A stretch of 64,000 nt of DNA from Paratinospora sagittata (taxonomy: Eukaryota > Streptophyta > Magnoliopsida > Ranunculales > Menispermaceae): positions 30,204,150 through 30,268,149 of the forward strand of contig CM069612.1 in assembly GCA_035771175.1 (NCBI GenBank), given 5' to 3'. How positions within the stretch are numbered: position 1 is the first letter of the stretch; each line of letters starts with the position of its first letter. A model generated the notes under the pieces. The model saw only the letters and a program-made list of their open reading frames with translations. It was not told where the DNA came from and did no database searches. The position numbers and the translations under genes were made by a program. Shown in pieces: positions 34,259 through 47,879 of this stretch.

Positions 34259-37200
34259 TCAGCCAGCTAGCAAGTGTTCAAGCCCTGCACCAGCCTGAAG
34301 GGGCATCATTCGTGCTCCTGACACGTTATGGAGAAGTTGTTGCAACCAAAGCATGGTTGTTGGATCATCCTGGAAAAGAAGAGGAGTGGTTGTTGAGTAC
34401 TACTAAGGGCAATCAAGACAACAGTTGAGTTTATAACTGTTTTGCCTTCGGTTGGTAACAATAAGCAAGCATGTCATCCAAGCAATAGTATTAGAAAATG
34501 GTTTATAAAAATAAAAAAGAGTAGCACTTACATGAAGGAATTGACTGAAGGTTGCATCTCTTAACATTTCTGGAAGACAATTCTTCAGTGCTTCACAAGC
34601 CCTGAATGCAAGAGAAACCAAAGATTTAACTGTTAGCCACTTGAGACATTCAAAGAAAGGATTTTTCACTTAATGGTTGAAAATCATGCAACATAAAGAA
34701 CCTTGGATTATCTGACAGCCTAAGATAACAGCGAATGATATGTTTTAGTAGCCGAGTTGAGGGTTGCTCAGCAAGTGATGTAACCATGCTTCCAAGAACA
34801 CGGCCTACAGCAAAAAACCGCTCTGCTGTAGCACAAACATATCGCAGCCCAACATCATCCAACAAAATCTTTTGAACAATGAATGTGGCAACCTGAGAAA
34901 AGATCAAGAATCACTTGGTCAAAAAACAACATGGATTGTAAAGAACAAAGGTAATTGGCATACCAAGAGAGAACATTCAATATCATTCAATAACTACTAT
35001 ATTGCAAAGCAATTGAAGAAACAAGGGCTATTATACACTTCCACACAAAGAAAGCTAAAATCAGCATCAATCAACATTTACAAAATAAAACAATTATTTT
35101 TCAAAAGGATATATGCAAAAAAGTTAAACCAATTAATCAGCCCCCAGAAGGTTTTACCATATTAATAACCAAAAATTGATGACAACCAAAGAAACACTTC
35201 CAGGTTTCAAAAGATAGACTTTTGCACATATTTGCAATAGACAAATGAACATCTGTTACTAACCGTCTTTGAAAGCTCACTACCCATCTCCATGGTGCGC
35301 AGACACAAAGGGATTATTTCTGTTGAGAGAAGGAAACTAATGACTTCTGTATCATCAACCTGCAAAAGATTCATTTTTTAGAGGACTTCTGAAATAACTA
35401 GAAAGCAACATATTTTTTTAAGAGTAACAAAGAAGTTTTCTTCACTCAATAAGTAATAACAAATATCAAAAAACTCCTCAAAACAGCTGCTTATGCCTAA
35501 AGAGATCTTATTAGTTTGAGGAAGAGAGAACAACTTGTGTTAATAGAACAAAGAAAGTACCCAAGTAAAAACACCATTACTTGCCAGCAAGGCCAAGACA
35601 CTACTTGGGCATTTTTCATAAAGTGGGTAAATTGTTTTAACTCATCAGCCATAGTTTTCTACTTTTGCTGGTTGAGAGGGCATAGAGGGACATACCCAGT
35701 GTGTGAAGGCTCTTGCCATTGCGAGGGTCTATGGAAGGGATGATATATGCAATCCAAGGTATGAAAAATCGACAAAATTCGGCAAATTTTCGAGAATATT
35801 TTTTATGTCAAATTTCTCAAAAAATTAAAGATGCATGTAATTTTCAAAATGCACAAAATTCAACAAAATTCAATAAACTTTAATAAAAGTTTAATTTTTT
35901 ATTAGAAAATATAAAAATTGGACACAAATTCGATGAAATTCAATAAAATTTGACAAAGGGGTCAAGATATTTTAATTCAACAACAGAAAGCAAAAAGTTA
36001 TCAAAAGCTATGCACCATTTTTCTATGATCAACCAACATAACACACACACACACACACATATATATAACAATAGTCTAATACCAAACTAATAAGTTAAGT
36101 AATTTTATGGGATATTGCCTTGTTTATAGGATCCAATATCTTATTGGTTTTTTTTTAATAAACTGATAATTTCAATCAAATTGATGGCGTTTCAATACCT
36201 TAACGAAAAATGTATATATTGAATCTTCTATGATTTCACAACCTAACACTACTACCACTGATTTTTACTATTAGAACCTCAAAAAAGACAATAAAAAAAG
36301 GTTATCAGTTCACTGTTCATTTTAAACTTGGAAAGTTGTTTTCGGCCACAATGAACAGCTTCTAGATGAGAAGTGCAAACATGTTAAGCTTGTTTAACTG
36401 ATTACCTTAGTTTGCTTCTAGCATCCATTTGCAGTGGCTTTAATCTGGACCTTGGTCCTTTCTTATAGCCACTAGATTATGGAATGTTTTTCATATGATA
36501 TGTGATTTAAAAAATGAGCGCAAGCACAAAATAACTAGATATTGCACACAAAAGAAATAAAACATAAAAATAAAATCAAATGATGTATCTTCTTTGATGT
36601 TACACAGTTACAAAAATGTCTGCATCAATGAATAAACTATAAAATATAACATAGGAATTTGTGAATGAGTTTGTAACCTATAATGAGCAAGCCCAAAGTA
36701 CCTTAACAAGTGCACCAATGACACCCAAGCTGGTAAGCCTTAGATACTCAAATGGCCTCGTTTTGCTTGTAGTATTTAGAAAGGGATACAAATATAGAGG
36801 TATATGAGCTGCAAAAGGCAAATCGACGGATATTCAGTGATCAATTTCTTTATAGTAATGTAACACTTGCAAAAAAGTTTAGCAGATGCATCTCCATTGA
36901 AGATGAACATTAGTGAGTAATGCCATTACATTTATCACCAAATACCCAATGGGGTCTTAATGTATAATTAACTCACATGATTTATAATTATTCATTTGTG
37001 TTGTGCTTTCACTTAATACTTGAAGTAGGTTTTTGTTTTGTTTTCTTTTTCTTGGTGTGTGAACGTGAATTGGCAAAAGTAATTGTGTGATGTGTCAATA
37101 GAGCAAGCTAAATTAAATTTGTTAAACCTTGTAAAGGTCTAATGGAACTTACCGTTTAGGAATAATGTCCTTGTCTCTGGATGAGATGCTACACACTGTA

Positions 37201-40200
37201 TCAATAAAGAAACAAAGCATCAATTATTTTTGAACAAAGAACAAACAATTAAAATCCATGATATCAATAAAATGTGTTTAAAAGATTAATTCTACGAAAA
37301 TAATCCAAATTGTGATTAACTAAATTGGAGCAACAAGAAAGCCTGATCACTCACTGGTGCGGCTGGTAAGACACATAAATCTTGTTTCACGATTGTACTC
37401 TTGTAGTTGTAGGCTTTGTGAAGACACAAGTAACCATGTACTTCCTCACTATTTAAAATCATATCAAGTTTGGCCTTCATTTTTTCCTTTTTACATCTTC
37501 AAGACTTCAACTTCAACCAACTTGGTCCTCAGACTAGTATTCAATTCATTAATCATTATGTTAAATTAACTGTTTTAGCAAACACTTTTACCATGTTTCC
37601 TAGTCTCGGGTACAAGTGATAGATGCAAGTGCATGTCTAGAGGCCAGACTTGATTAATTTTCAGATAATAAATACGGGGTCTAGAGAAATTTTTTTGTTT
37701 CAACACTTGATTCGAGTACTTGGACTCGAGCTATGTTCATTGCCAATCCTATAGTCTTTCTTCTTCTTTCATTTTCTTTTTAATTCTTTTTCTTATTTTT
37801 CTATTAAAGTTCTTTTTTTCCTTTTTCTTCACCTTCTTCCCATACCTATGACTTCTTTAGTCATTTTCTCATTTTTCTTCACCCCCTTCCTTTGTTGGAA
37901 AATTGATATAACAACATATAAAGACCTAAAGTGTCAGACCTATATCTTGTGTTGGTGTTAATGTTGTGTCGACATGGTGTTTCAGGTTAAAGCGAAGAGT
38001 CTAGTTAATATACGTCTCTTTTACAAGATTAAGCCTTTAGCTGAAGTTGCTATTTACAAATAACTAGCCTGTTATGTGTTCAACTCTTGGAGGGCGCTCA
38101 ACTCTATATATTCCAATCTCAGGAGGTATGTGTTTCCCATTGAGTGTTCTTTTGACCTTTAGTTAGGGTCCTACATTTAATCACATGTAGCAAGAGAATG
38201 CACATGTTGCAGGAATGTGTGTTGAATTTGATTGTATTTAGAGCACACAATTTGCAAATCTAGTAAGAATCAAAATGTCATGGTGAATTTGTTGGTGTTA
38301 GGTGCTGTTGTCATTCTTTGCAAATTAAAATAGAGCAAAATCATGTGTTTAACCATTTGGCAAATATGACACTAGTAAACAAGAAAGAACATTCATCCTT
38401 CAATAGTAGATGAAAGGATCAAGAATTATCTTTTATTTATTTGTTTATTACATGAAAGCCTCATCCAATTATTCAGTCACACTCGCAAGTGAAAGTTGAA
38501 GCTTAATCATAAATTAAATCAAGCCTTTTCCCAACTATATAAGTCAGTTACATTACATGAATCCAATTCTTCCACTCCATTTTATAAAAGGCTAAAATTA
38601 TTAGTTATATCACAAATGGCTATATTTTTCTTGATTATCTTTGATCATGTTATTTTAGCTCCTCTTCCTAATAATCATTAATAGACCACAAATTGCCACA
38701 TTTCATGTTTTTTTTTTTATGTATCTAAACCATATTTATCAATTCTCTTTTATTTAATCTAAAAGAACTCAAAATTGTGGAATAAATACAAAAAGTTTCT
38801 AATAATGGAGATCATACAACAATAAGCTAAAAAAACACCTGTAGAAGCGCAAGGGCATTGCAAACTCGATTTGAAGCTCCTGATGTGAGATTTGGTGGTG
38901 ATAGATGCGGGTATATTGAGACTATTTCCTGAATAAAATGGGAAGTTCAGGATTAGCTATCAAACAAACAATTGTTAAGTGGTTGAAATGAAATATTTCA
39001 TTAGGAGATTTAGAAACACACAAAAGCAAACTAGGGCATGTGCATAGAATCCACAAAGAAGATTGTTACATCAATTAAGAACAAAAAATCTAAAGTTAAA
39101 TATAGAATAAAAAACATGAAAACTTCAGTACAGGGCCAACTTTAAGCATGGGAGATGAATACGCTCTAACAACATCGATATTTAATGCATCAATTTTCTA
39201 ACAAACACATCCAATGAGTCTAGTTGTATGTATTCACACCATCTTATTCAATTCTCTCATTTTATCTCTAATTAAGTATAAGTTCTAAAATATAATCATT
39301 TCTAATTTTATCTTTTAATACTTTATTACGCACCCTTCTTAACATTAACATTTCTGTCAAACTAAATCTATTAACATGCCATTTATTTACTGTACAAACC
39401 TTAATAGAAATACCACATACTCCTAAAACCTTTGCATTTATTATTTTTCTTTTTCTTTTTTTACTTAAAGTACATAATTTTATAGAAGAATCTATTCCAT
39501 TAGTTATCCATAAGTTAATATGTTCTTCAACACTTAATTTTTTAAAATGATCTCTAGTTAGAAATCTTTAATGATAAGTTAGCTACGTTTCTTTGATATC
39601 TTCTTCTTCTTCCACTCAAGGATTGAAAATTCAACTTCCCCCTAGACTTCGATCACTTCAAAATGGAATTGATTCGGGAAAGTTTAATTCGACATAGAAA
39701 GTTTTTGTAAAAATTTGTTCAATACTTCAATTAGAGAAACATAAAGAATTTTATATAGATGCTAAAATATCTAGATTAATTATAATATAAGCTCAAACTA
39801 ATATAAATAGACACTTTGAATACAAAAAAATAATCCATAAATGACTTAATGAAATTAATCTTATTAAATGGGTTAATGAATTTCAAATGGTGGCTTCTGG
39901 TCTCGATCCCTTTTCTATGTTTTGATTTTCAATTTTGTGGTAGCTTGCTTCTAGACCATATAATTTGCTAGTTTGACATTCTACCTTACCTAATTTATTA
40001 GTTTATTATTCAAATGTATTGTTTTTCATCTTGTTATATGTGGTCTTAAGTATAAGAAGATGACTTTCAAAACTCTTTTAATGTATTTTTAAGTTTTTGT
40101 CACATTTTTACTTTCTTTCTTTAATTTTATTCTTCTTACATTTTTCTTCTTTTTTCCTAAAATTATGTGATTCTTTTAGCTTGTAAGATTTTTTTAATCT

Positions 40201-41240
40201 ATATATATTGTTATGTTGGTAGATAAAGTTAAAAATAGTGCATAATCATTTTTCCTTTGAATCGAAAAACAAACCATAAGACTCATGAATTCAAATCAAG
40301 GTTCTTACAACTGTGGATAATCCCTCATGTACATGGGGAAGCTGGATTAGAAAAGTACACCATTATTTGCATAAGCATACCTGTAGTAGTGCAGCAATAG
40401 ATCCAAACGAATTCCACAACAGCGTCGCCAAATCCTGATAAACCTCTCTCTTCTAGGAAAGTAGAATGAAAATGAGCTTATCATTTCTAACACAACTTAA
40501 AAACCAAGAGAAGAAAAAAAAATACCACAATCGGGATTAAATAGAAAAAGAATTTTTAAGAAATCTTCTATTTGAATCAGGAATATCATTTACTTAATAC
40601 AAATGGCCATTCAAAATTACTGGAAAAAAAAGAAGCAAGTCAATGCCCATTCCGTCTGGCACCCTCATTCTCATATTTATCTCCAAAAAATTCCAAACTT
40701 TCCTACACAAGCATCTCAACAACAAAACACTCCAAACCTCTCACCACCAATCTAAGAAATAAATCTCCTTTGTACCTGGGCAGGAGAAAAATCTATCAAA
40801 TTGGGCAATCTAAAACCCCCAAAACAGCCCTCTTCCATGCAACTACCATTATCATCGAATAAAAAAAACGGGTAACATAAACCCTAATATTCCTTAATCT
40901 AAGTTTACCCTACTTCCCAATTTCAAACCCGCAATAAAATCTAAAACACGCTCCCACCCACAAAAACAAAAAAAATCAAGTCTTTTGACAAAATTATCAA
41001 ATATAAACACTACGAAGAGGACCAGGGATTTACTTTAGATAGATCCAGAAGAGCGTTTTCTCGAAGATCGGGGTTGCTGAGTTCGAGTACCAACTGCTCC
41101 GCACTCGTCGACTTCCGGTCTCTGCTCGAAGCTTGCTGCAAAGTGGCCGCGCCGGCGCCGGCGTTTACGGAGGATACGCTGCTGCTGCTCGCTCCGCCGA
41201 ACTGGCGGTTCAAACCGATCCCTTGCGACAGATTCGCCAT
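34259..41240 (-). CDS. CNOT9: CCR4-NOT complex subunit 9 (CNOT9 / RCD1 / Caf40), intact copy
   Basis: The exons on the minus strand are 41034-41240, 40381-40452, 38839-38928, 37153-37195, 36702-36808, 35264-35359, 34702-34892, 34532-34601 and 34259-34369. They sum to 987 nt and 328 aa. The start is [16 protein letters not shown] in a GC-rich first exon, followed by [20 protein letters not shown]. The armadillo-repeat core is complete: [115 protein letters not shown] and [24 protein letters not shown]9 binds NOT1 and tryptophan-rich GW proteins and links the deadenylase complex to target mRNAs. The tail after [20 protein letters not shown] is short, without the Gly-rich tail of some plant members. 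All introns have normal borders. Confidence 0.94.
35680..35762 (-). repeat. tRNA-type SINE 3' fragment
   Basis: On the minus strand it reads GGATTGCATATATCATCCCT, AGACCC, GCAATGGCAAGAGCC and CACTGGGTATG. This follows the common plant SINE body GTACATCATCC...AGACCC...GTGGCGGGAGCC...GCACTGGG. It lies in a CNOT9 intron. Confidence 0.45.
38507..38600 (-). repeat. RTE-LINE/SINE tail fragment in a CNOT9 intron
   Basis: On + it reads AAATTAAATCAAGCC, TTTTCCCAACTATATAAGTC, AGTTACATTACATGAATCC and then TTCCACTCCATTTTATAAAAGGC, the reverse of the tail with its DR.EW codons. Confidence 0.55.
39185..39420 (-). mobile_element. Decayed RTE-type LINE fragment in a CNOT9 intron
   Basis: The minus strand encodes, with stops, [18 protein letters not shown] and [16 protein letters not shown]. 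These parallel the MRMLRWMCG.TR.DKIRN...EKMREN.LRWFGHV region near the C-terminus of plant RTE LINE polymerases. Confidence 0.5.
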
Positions 41241-41350
41241 CGTCCACGGTTCCACCCAGAGCGTGGGAGCGGGAGCGGGACCGGGACCGTCTCTCTTTCT
41301 TCTCTTCTCTTCTTCGCTTCGCTTCAGCGAAAAGCATATGGAAGAGCGGT

Positions 41351-41368
41351 TATATATATCTATATACA
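41351..41368 (-). promoter_or_regulatory. TATA-type core promoter of CNOT9
   Basis: On the minus strand TATATAGATATATATAA stands about 110-130 bp upstream of the ATG at 41240, in the position expected of a plant TATA box. A CT-rich leader follows. Confidence 0.4.
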
Positions 41369-41689
41369 CGTCTATATGTTTGTGTATAACAGTATATGGT
41401 TTCCTAGTTCTGCACGGGACCCACTCTATCTATCTCCACATACAGGGAACACATGATCACATAGGATGTGTTGTAGAGAAGAGCGTGTGGTGTGACATGG
41501 GCAGCCGTAGGCTGGGGTTTGGATTGTGGGGACATGGAATCCAACGGCCAATATGATCTGAGCGCATCAAACTTTCTTGTGCAATTAGAGTATATAACCT
41601 TCACAATGCCCAGATATCCTCATGATCAACTTGTTAGAATAATATCTCCGTAAGCTTACAGGAAAACAAACATCATAAGAAAAGGGCAT

Positions 41690-41840
41690 GCTCAATATAC
41701 AAGGCTCCCACCATTACGGGGTATGAAGAAAGGATGATGTATGCAACACGTTGCCTCACATTGGATAAGGTTGTTTTTGAATTCAAATCCATGACCTTCA
41801 AGTTACAATGAAGCAATCGTTGCACTAAAGCTCGCGGCAA
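41690..41840 (-). mobile_element. tRNA-derived SINE
   Basis: The minus strand shows a box-A-like GAGCTTTAGTGCAACG, a box-B-like GGTCATGGATTTGAATTC, then AACAACCTTATCC, GTTGCATACATCATCC and GTAATGGTGGGAGCCTTG. This is the order of a widespread plant SINE type with an internal pol III promoter. Mutations in both boxes suggest it is dead. Confidence 0.55.
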
Positions 41841-41999
41841 AATACCTTTGAAAATCTATAGCCAAAATCATGAAAAGAATAGTCATTTTTCATAAATACA
41901 TTTGAAAAAAAAAGAGCACTCAACTAATCCTTAAAGTAAGTGTGTACTTCTCTATCGTCATTCGTCACATGTAAAAATAAAAAAAAATAAAAAAAAATC

Positions 42000-42085
42000 T
42001 ATGAGTAGCCTACTTGGGATAAGATTCGAACTCAAGATTCCTGCCTTTTAAGGCAAGTGTTTTGGTTACTGCATCAATTCTAAGT
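42000..42085 (-). repeat. tRNA-like fragment, probably SINE-derived
   Basis: The minus strand contains GTAACCAAAACACTTGCC and GAGTTCGAATCTTATCCC, a good B box (GTTCGAATC). No complete cloverleaf or acceptor stem was found, so a SINE head is more likely than a tRNA gene. Confidence 0.35.
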
Positions 42086-44369
42086 TGGTTTTTTGTGAAT
42101 GGTTTCAATTGAGAACATCTTTTCTTTCGAGAATTACGACTAGTAATTCTTCCAATTCTAGAACTTAAAAAATTGACAAGAAGGTGATATAAAGATTGAG
42201 AATGACTTCGACGATAAACATGCCAATGAGTCATCGACTATTTTACGATGAGTAACATGAAGAGATTAATGCAAGATGGTAGCTTCATTAGTTATCAACA
42301 TGAAAAATGCTAGAGTAACACAAAAATCAAGACGACATGGTTGTACACAATCATATGATTCGTATCGCATTTATAGCATATACTTCAAGACAAATGCATA
42401 TAATTGATGGTTCGCAATTATTAATCTTCATTGTTTCTTAACTTGTATTTCTACAATTACAAAATTTACATGTTATGCATTTAATACTACTAATTTCAAA
42501 CTCTTTAGATACTAAAGTTTCTTCCTAAACCTCTAATTATCATTAAATCCTAATTTAATTTCATCAAGTTACATGATATCATTGAAAAAGTTTATACCAT
42601 TGAAATATCTCAGGAATATGCTTAAGCAAATTAATATTATCTGACTATTTATTTTGATTAATTTTCTCATATCACAAGTCATGATTCATAACATAAGAGC
42701 AAAGGAAGACAAGCCATTGTAGTAGCAAGACACAACTTGAATAAGAAGGTTGAATTATTGAATGCATTTAGCAACTAAGTTGGAACTTGAAGAATAAAAG
42801 ACTTATCAGTAGCATGTTGAAAATTATTTGGTAAGTTCCTGCACCCATGTACTACTACATTAGAGGTTTAAAGTTTGTTTGCTTGTTTATTTTTTTATTT
42901 TATTTTATTTTTTTTGTGAGCTTTATTTTTGGGAATAATCTGAAAAAATCTTACAGTTCTTGTTAAAGAAACTTTGATATCAAATCAATTGGTGATCAAG
43001 TTAATAGAGATTCAGTCTATCATTGTTCAATTTTAATACCTTTTTTTCTTTTTATTGTGGGCTGATAATTTTCTTGATGAAGAGATCACTTTTTTATTCA
43101 AAACAAACTTTGTTTCCAAATCCTCAGACCTTCAGCCAACCCCTTCTCCCTCTTCTCTCAGGACATAAAGCTCAAGATGGTAAGGATGTAGCCAAGTGAA
43201 TTCAATATGACAAAATTTGGACCAAAGCAAAGTATGACTATCTTGAAAGGCTTTGAGAAGGGGAAGAATCATGTGAAGAGAGAAACAGCATAAACTTCAT
43301 GAAATATTTCTCAGCAAAACTTAGCAAAAGTATAAATAGCAGAGCACCTTCCAATGGTACACAGTACACTTGCCTCCTTGGATGGTGTTTTATCAAGAAC
43401 TAACGGAAGTAATATAACCAGTTAACCACATTGAACGAGCTCCTGAAACATTATAGAGAAGTTGTTCTAAGCACAGCTTTGTAGTTGGATCATCCTGAAA
43501 ACAGAGAGCACAAACAGTTAGATTTGTCTTGCAGAATGTTTCCCAAGTGCCAATGTCACCAACCAAAAGAACCCCCACTAGTTCAATACAAAACTTTTGG
43601 GGTTTCAAGCCGTAAGAAAATTTTAAAAGTGGAACTTACATGGAAGACTTGACTGACAGTTGCATCTTTTAACATTTCTGGAAGGCGGCTCTTCAGCACT
43701 TCACATGCCCTGCACAAAAGAAACCAAATGCCTCATTGTTAGCTGCTTGAGACATTAAATTTTTTTTTCTTAAAAAGAAAACTTGGCAGCAAATCATGCA
43801 ACATAAAGAACCTGGGATTATCTGACAGCCTAAGATAACAGTGAATGATATATTTTAGCAGCCGTGATGAGGGTTGTTCAGTAAGGGATGAAACCATGCT
43901 TCCAAGCATATGGTGTACAGAAAAAAACCACTGAGCGGTAGCACAAATTTTTCGCAGCCCAACATCGTCCAACAAAATCTTTTGAACAATTACTGTAGAA
44001 ACCTAAAAATAAACATAATAAAATGATCAAAAGATTGTAAAGAACAGAGGGAATTGGCATATCCAAGAGAAAACATTCAAAACCATTCAAGACATAATAT
44101 ATTGGAACAGCTTCCCATTTCACATTTCCTAAATACTCTCAAACTTGCTCTTTTCATTAAGTTTGTTCCTTAAGATTTTTACAATGGTGTGAAAGTTCAA
44201 TAGGCTATCCAGTTTGCAATAGAAAGGAAAGTGATCTGAATTCTATTAGGCTTCTCATGCTCCATGGAGCACAATGTCAAGCAATAAAAAAGATAATGTC
44301 AATAAATTAAGTGTAATGGAAAGGCAAATGTTAAAATTGATGCATGTTAAAACATCTTAGATTTGAACG

Positions 44370-44645
44370 CATTTAGAAGAAGGTAGGAGTAGTTCTAATT
44401 GGAAATAAAATAAGATAGAACTGATTAAGGATGTCTAGGCACATAATAAAGACCATTAGATCTCCTGGTTAGAAAGAATAATATATTAAGAAAATCTAAT
44501 ATAACATGGATAGAGATAAAAAAGAATATAACTACTTATGATATATAAAATATTTGGTCTTTGATAGAGAAAAGTGGAAAAGTGAATTCATAGAGCCTAC
44601 CCCATATAGATGAGATTCAGGAATATGCCTGGTTGAGCTGAATTA
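44370..44645 (+). mobile_element. Decayed RTE-type LINE C-terminal fragment
   Basis: In one frame with stops it reads KKVGVVLIGNKIR, LRMSRHIIKTIRSP and later FDREKWKSEFIEPTPYR. This follows VGV.PIE.KMREN.LRW.GH...RP...DR.EWRKRIHVADP, and ends GCCTGGTTGAGCTGAA. It sits in the sixth intron of the CNOT9 pseudogene. Confidence 0.6.
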
Positions 44646-45125
44646 AAAGGTCAATAAGAACATCTAACTTGAGTCTTATGTTTCAACTAGATTGGTAAAA
44701 TTTGAAGAAACCATTTATTTCACTAACTAATAAAGGTAGACATATCAATTAGTAGCACTCCAATTACTATAAGAAGAAGATACCATATAACAATTAAACC
44801 TTGAGCTGAATGATGGCATGCTTGAGCCTAGCACAAGGTGCCTTGCACTTAGAAAGACTCCTTACCGTAGATGCCAATTAAAATCTAAAAATAATTATAT
44901 AAACTATTAGAATTTGTAAGTTAAATGATGGAGACTTTTTAAACAACTGATTATAATTACACTTAATATTTTACTTCTAAGTTCTACTAACAATCATTCT
45001 AAAACTTACGATATATGATTTATATATACTCATCTTAACACATTGTTGTATACTGATAGTGTTATGTAATTATGACAATCACTTACTTTTGGTGAAACTT
45101 ATTTTGTTTGTGTTTCTAAGCTTAC

Positions 45126-45198
45126 AAAGAAGGGCACTGAACAGTATATAGTAATCAAGGTGTGTTGATGTCGCCAATTCAGCAATATCATCTTCAAG
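45126..45198 (-). other. Exon-like fragment of unknown origin
   Basis: A 73-nt segment on the minus strand is preceded by TTTTCTTGGCAG and followed by GTAAGC. It encodes LEDDIAELATSTHLDYYILF followed by SALL in one open frame. It lies in the roughly 1.5 kb by which the pseudogene's sixth intron exceeds that of the intact copy. I do not recognise the protein. It may be a captured gene fragment or chance. Confidence 0.3.
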
Positions 45199-46899
45199 CT
45201 GCCAAGAAAATTCTAGTAAGATGAAAAATTCTAGATAGAAACTCCAAAACATTTTTCTTTTTTTTGGCTATGATATCATTAAGGATATTTTTAAGATCTT
45301 TAAGAGAGAAAATATTAAGATTATAGGAGTTGGATTTTTTTTTTCAAACCTTACAGCTCACATCTAACACTCAGATCATCAACATAATCAGTCAAGTGAA
45401 TCATTTTTTAATATTGTCGAGTTGGTTTCGGGTGTAAATTTTATCTACCCAACAAGGGGGGGTCAGTTGAATTTTGGTTCAAGACCAACCTGGCTTGACC
45501 GTGTGGTTTAACACAAGATATTACCCAAACCCAATCATATTGCTACCCCCTACTCTTTATGACTTTAGAATACCAATCTGAAATGCCAACAGTCCAAAAC
45601 CACCAACCCCAATCATATCAAATTGCACCCAAACAACATTGTGAACATACAACCAAATACATGGAATAAGAACAAAAAACCCTCAACCAAACATTATGTT
45701 GAACTACAAAAATTCAAAATTCTTTGTGATGACTAGAAAGGCCAACAACATTTATGAGAAAATAAAATTGAAAAAGAATAAAAGAATCATTTTCTGAAAG
45801 GCAATTGCATCTTTAACAGAAATTAAACCAATCAATCATTCTCTCTCATAAAGAATCCATTTCTAGCAATAACCAAATATCTGATGGTATCTAGTGGAAA
45901 AAAAGGATAGAAAACTTCTCATTTTTCATTAAAACAATAAATATCTGTTACCCACCGTTTTTGAAAGTTCACTACCCATCTCCATGGACTGCAAACACAG
46001 AGGAATTATTTCAGTCGAGAGAAGGAAATTGATAGCTTTTGCGTCATTAACCTGCAAAGATTCATTTGAAATAACTAGAGAGCAATAATTTCTTCAAGAG
46101 TCACAAAGAAGTATCCACCACCAAGAGGTATAAACAGATCAAGTAGTCCTCACTCCTCAATATCTTTGCATGTCTATAGAGATCTTATTTGTTTGAGGAA
46201 GGGATAGAACTTTTGTGCTAGTAGATACAGTAAGTAGCCAACTGAACAAAAAAGAAGAAGATAGAAATTGATTTTCTTTTTCATGATTCAAAAGCAAAAT
46301 TTTATTAAAGGAAGAAAAAAGGGAACAAAGATAAAAGAACTAGGAGAACAGGAGGAGCATCGAGCTACAAAACTTGAGTTCTAAGAAATACAAGACAAGA
46401 TACAATATTTACCCAACCCCTTAAACACTCATTTACGCGATAGCCCTTGGATAGTTTGCTGGAAACCACCCAATTACTACATTGAAACATGCACCATTAC
46501 TTGTGAGTAAATGTAACATACAACTTTGGCAATTTTTTAAAAAAATTGGTAAATTGTTTTTACTCCTTGACAAACTGTTCTATTTTTTGTGAATGTTCAT
46601 TTTGTTTTTCAATCTGAAACAACTCGTGCTAGACATAAAGACTACTTGACAAGATATTTGGAGCATACATGGGTATAAGTAGGGGTGAGCACCAAACCTA
46701 ATGACCTGCCAAACTTGACTGTCATGAACAGGAAATTTTGGCTGGGGACGCATTATTACCCTTATGGGAGGTCAATGAGGTGATTAATATTCACCACCTG
46801 AATTCTCAGATCAAAAATTGAGTTTAATATACTCAATCTTTACCAGGCTGGCACAAGCTTAAAATCTAATAAATTAATCACTTATTGTTTAATATAATA

Positions 46900-47048
46900 A
46901 TGATGACTTTTTACAACTTACAATTAAACGAGGTCACAAGTTTGACTCCCGCCTTATTAGCGTTGGCCACTGGGGTGTCTCCAGCTCGATTTCGCCAGGG
47001 GCCTTAGTGGATTAGTCAGGCCGAAGCTTCAGATACCACTAAGTTGTC

Positions 47049-47065
<17 letters not shown>
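46900..47065 (+). mobile_element. tRNA-type SINE with poly-A tail
   Basis: It contains a box-B-like GAGGTCACAAGTTTGACTCC, then GTTGGCCACTGGGGTGTC, CAGCTCGATTTCGCCAGGGG and GGATTAGTCAGGCCGAAGC, followed by a run of As at 47049-47065. The order matches a common plant SINE body. Confidence 0.6.
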
Positions 47066-47123
<58 letters not shown>

Positions 47124-47140
47124 ATATACATACATCATAT
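47066..47140. repeat. Compound (TA)n(TG)n(TATG)n microsatellite
   Basis: TA units are followed by TG units from about 47085, TATG units from about 47106, then an ATAC-rich inverse. It grew at the poly-A end of the preceding SINE. Confidence 0.9.
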
Positions 47141-47879
47141 ACATACATAAGCAGGCATAAACCTTACATTTTTATTAAAAGAATACATAAAATTTTACAT
47201 TGATTTTAAAAATTCAAATATCATTAATAACTAGAGAAACATGAACTACATAAAGGCAAAATGCCTCAATAACACTTCACACTTTTTTTAAACCTTGAAT
47301 ATAAATAAAAAAAGGGTTAGGTCGAGCCTTATGGTCACATCTATTGAAGTTTAAGCCTTACATATTCTTGAGGCGCAAGCCTCATATAGGTTTTAGGCAT
47401 AAGCCTCAAGAGGGTACCATTGAGATTTAAGCCTTAACGATTGTTTTTAATAGCCTCGAGGCGAGGCGAGTCTTAAGGCATAAGCCTCAATAGATTTTTA
47501 AAACTATGTAAAGGGAACTACTCAAAATGAGCCTCGTAGGGAGGTTGGGTCCGCTACAATGAGCCCGTGCCCCCCTTTTTCTACTTAGTAAATGTGGGAT
47601 TGAAGGGGGGAAGGGAAGTTCTCCCCTGCTATAAAACCAATGCCCCCCTTTTTTCCCTCCTCTTTTTTGTTACCATTGGAGCATAAAAAAGTCTAAAGGC
47701 CAAGTTGGTTTGGAAATTTAGAGAAACTCGACCACCTAACCAATTTTGACTTAACAGTTGGAATAGTTGAGTAAAGATAATTTATTATATACTCGAATTG
47801 ATCTCAGTTGAGAAATTTTGCCACTTATGATGTCGATTTGTCCATGTTTTAGCTAAAATCTCAACTTATGCACTCAACA

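Larger units (their letters stand above)
41241..43392. other. Spacer between the two CNOT9 copies
   Basis: The left end is the promoter of the intact CNOT9 copy. The rest holds a SINE at about 41690-41840, a second tRNA-like fragment at about 42000-42085, poly-A runs and AT-rich sequence. From about 43320 the sequence is homologous to the 3' flank of the other copy. No gene is seen. Confidence 0.55.

Noticed and set aside
41010..41369. A longer CNOT9 N-terminus starting at 41369
   Set aside because: That upstream start uses bases in the leader next to the TATA-like box. The family's MANL start at 41240 fits homologues.
42000..42085. A functional tRNA gene
   Set aside because: A good B box is present, but I could not form an acceptor stem or anticodon arm. 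SINE-derived sequence is likelier.
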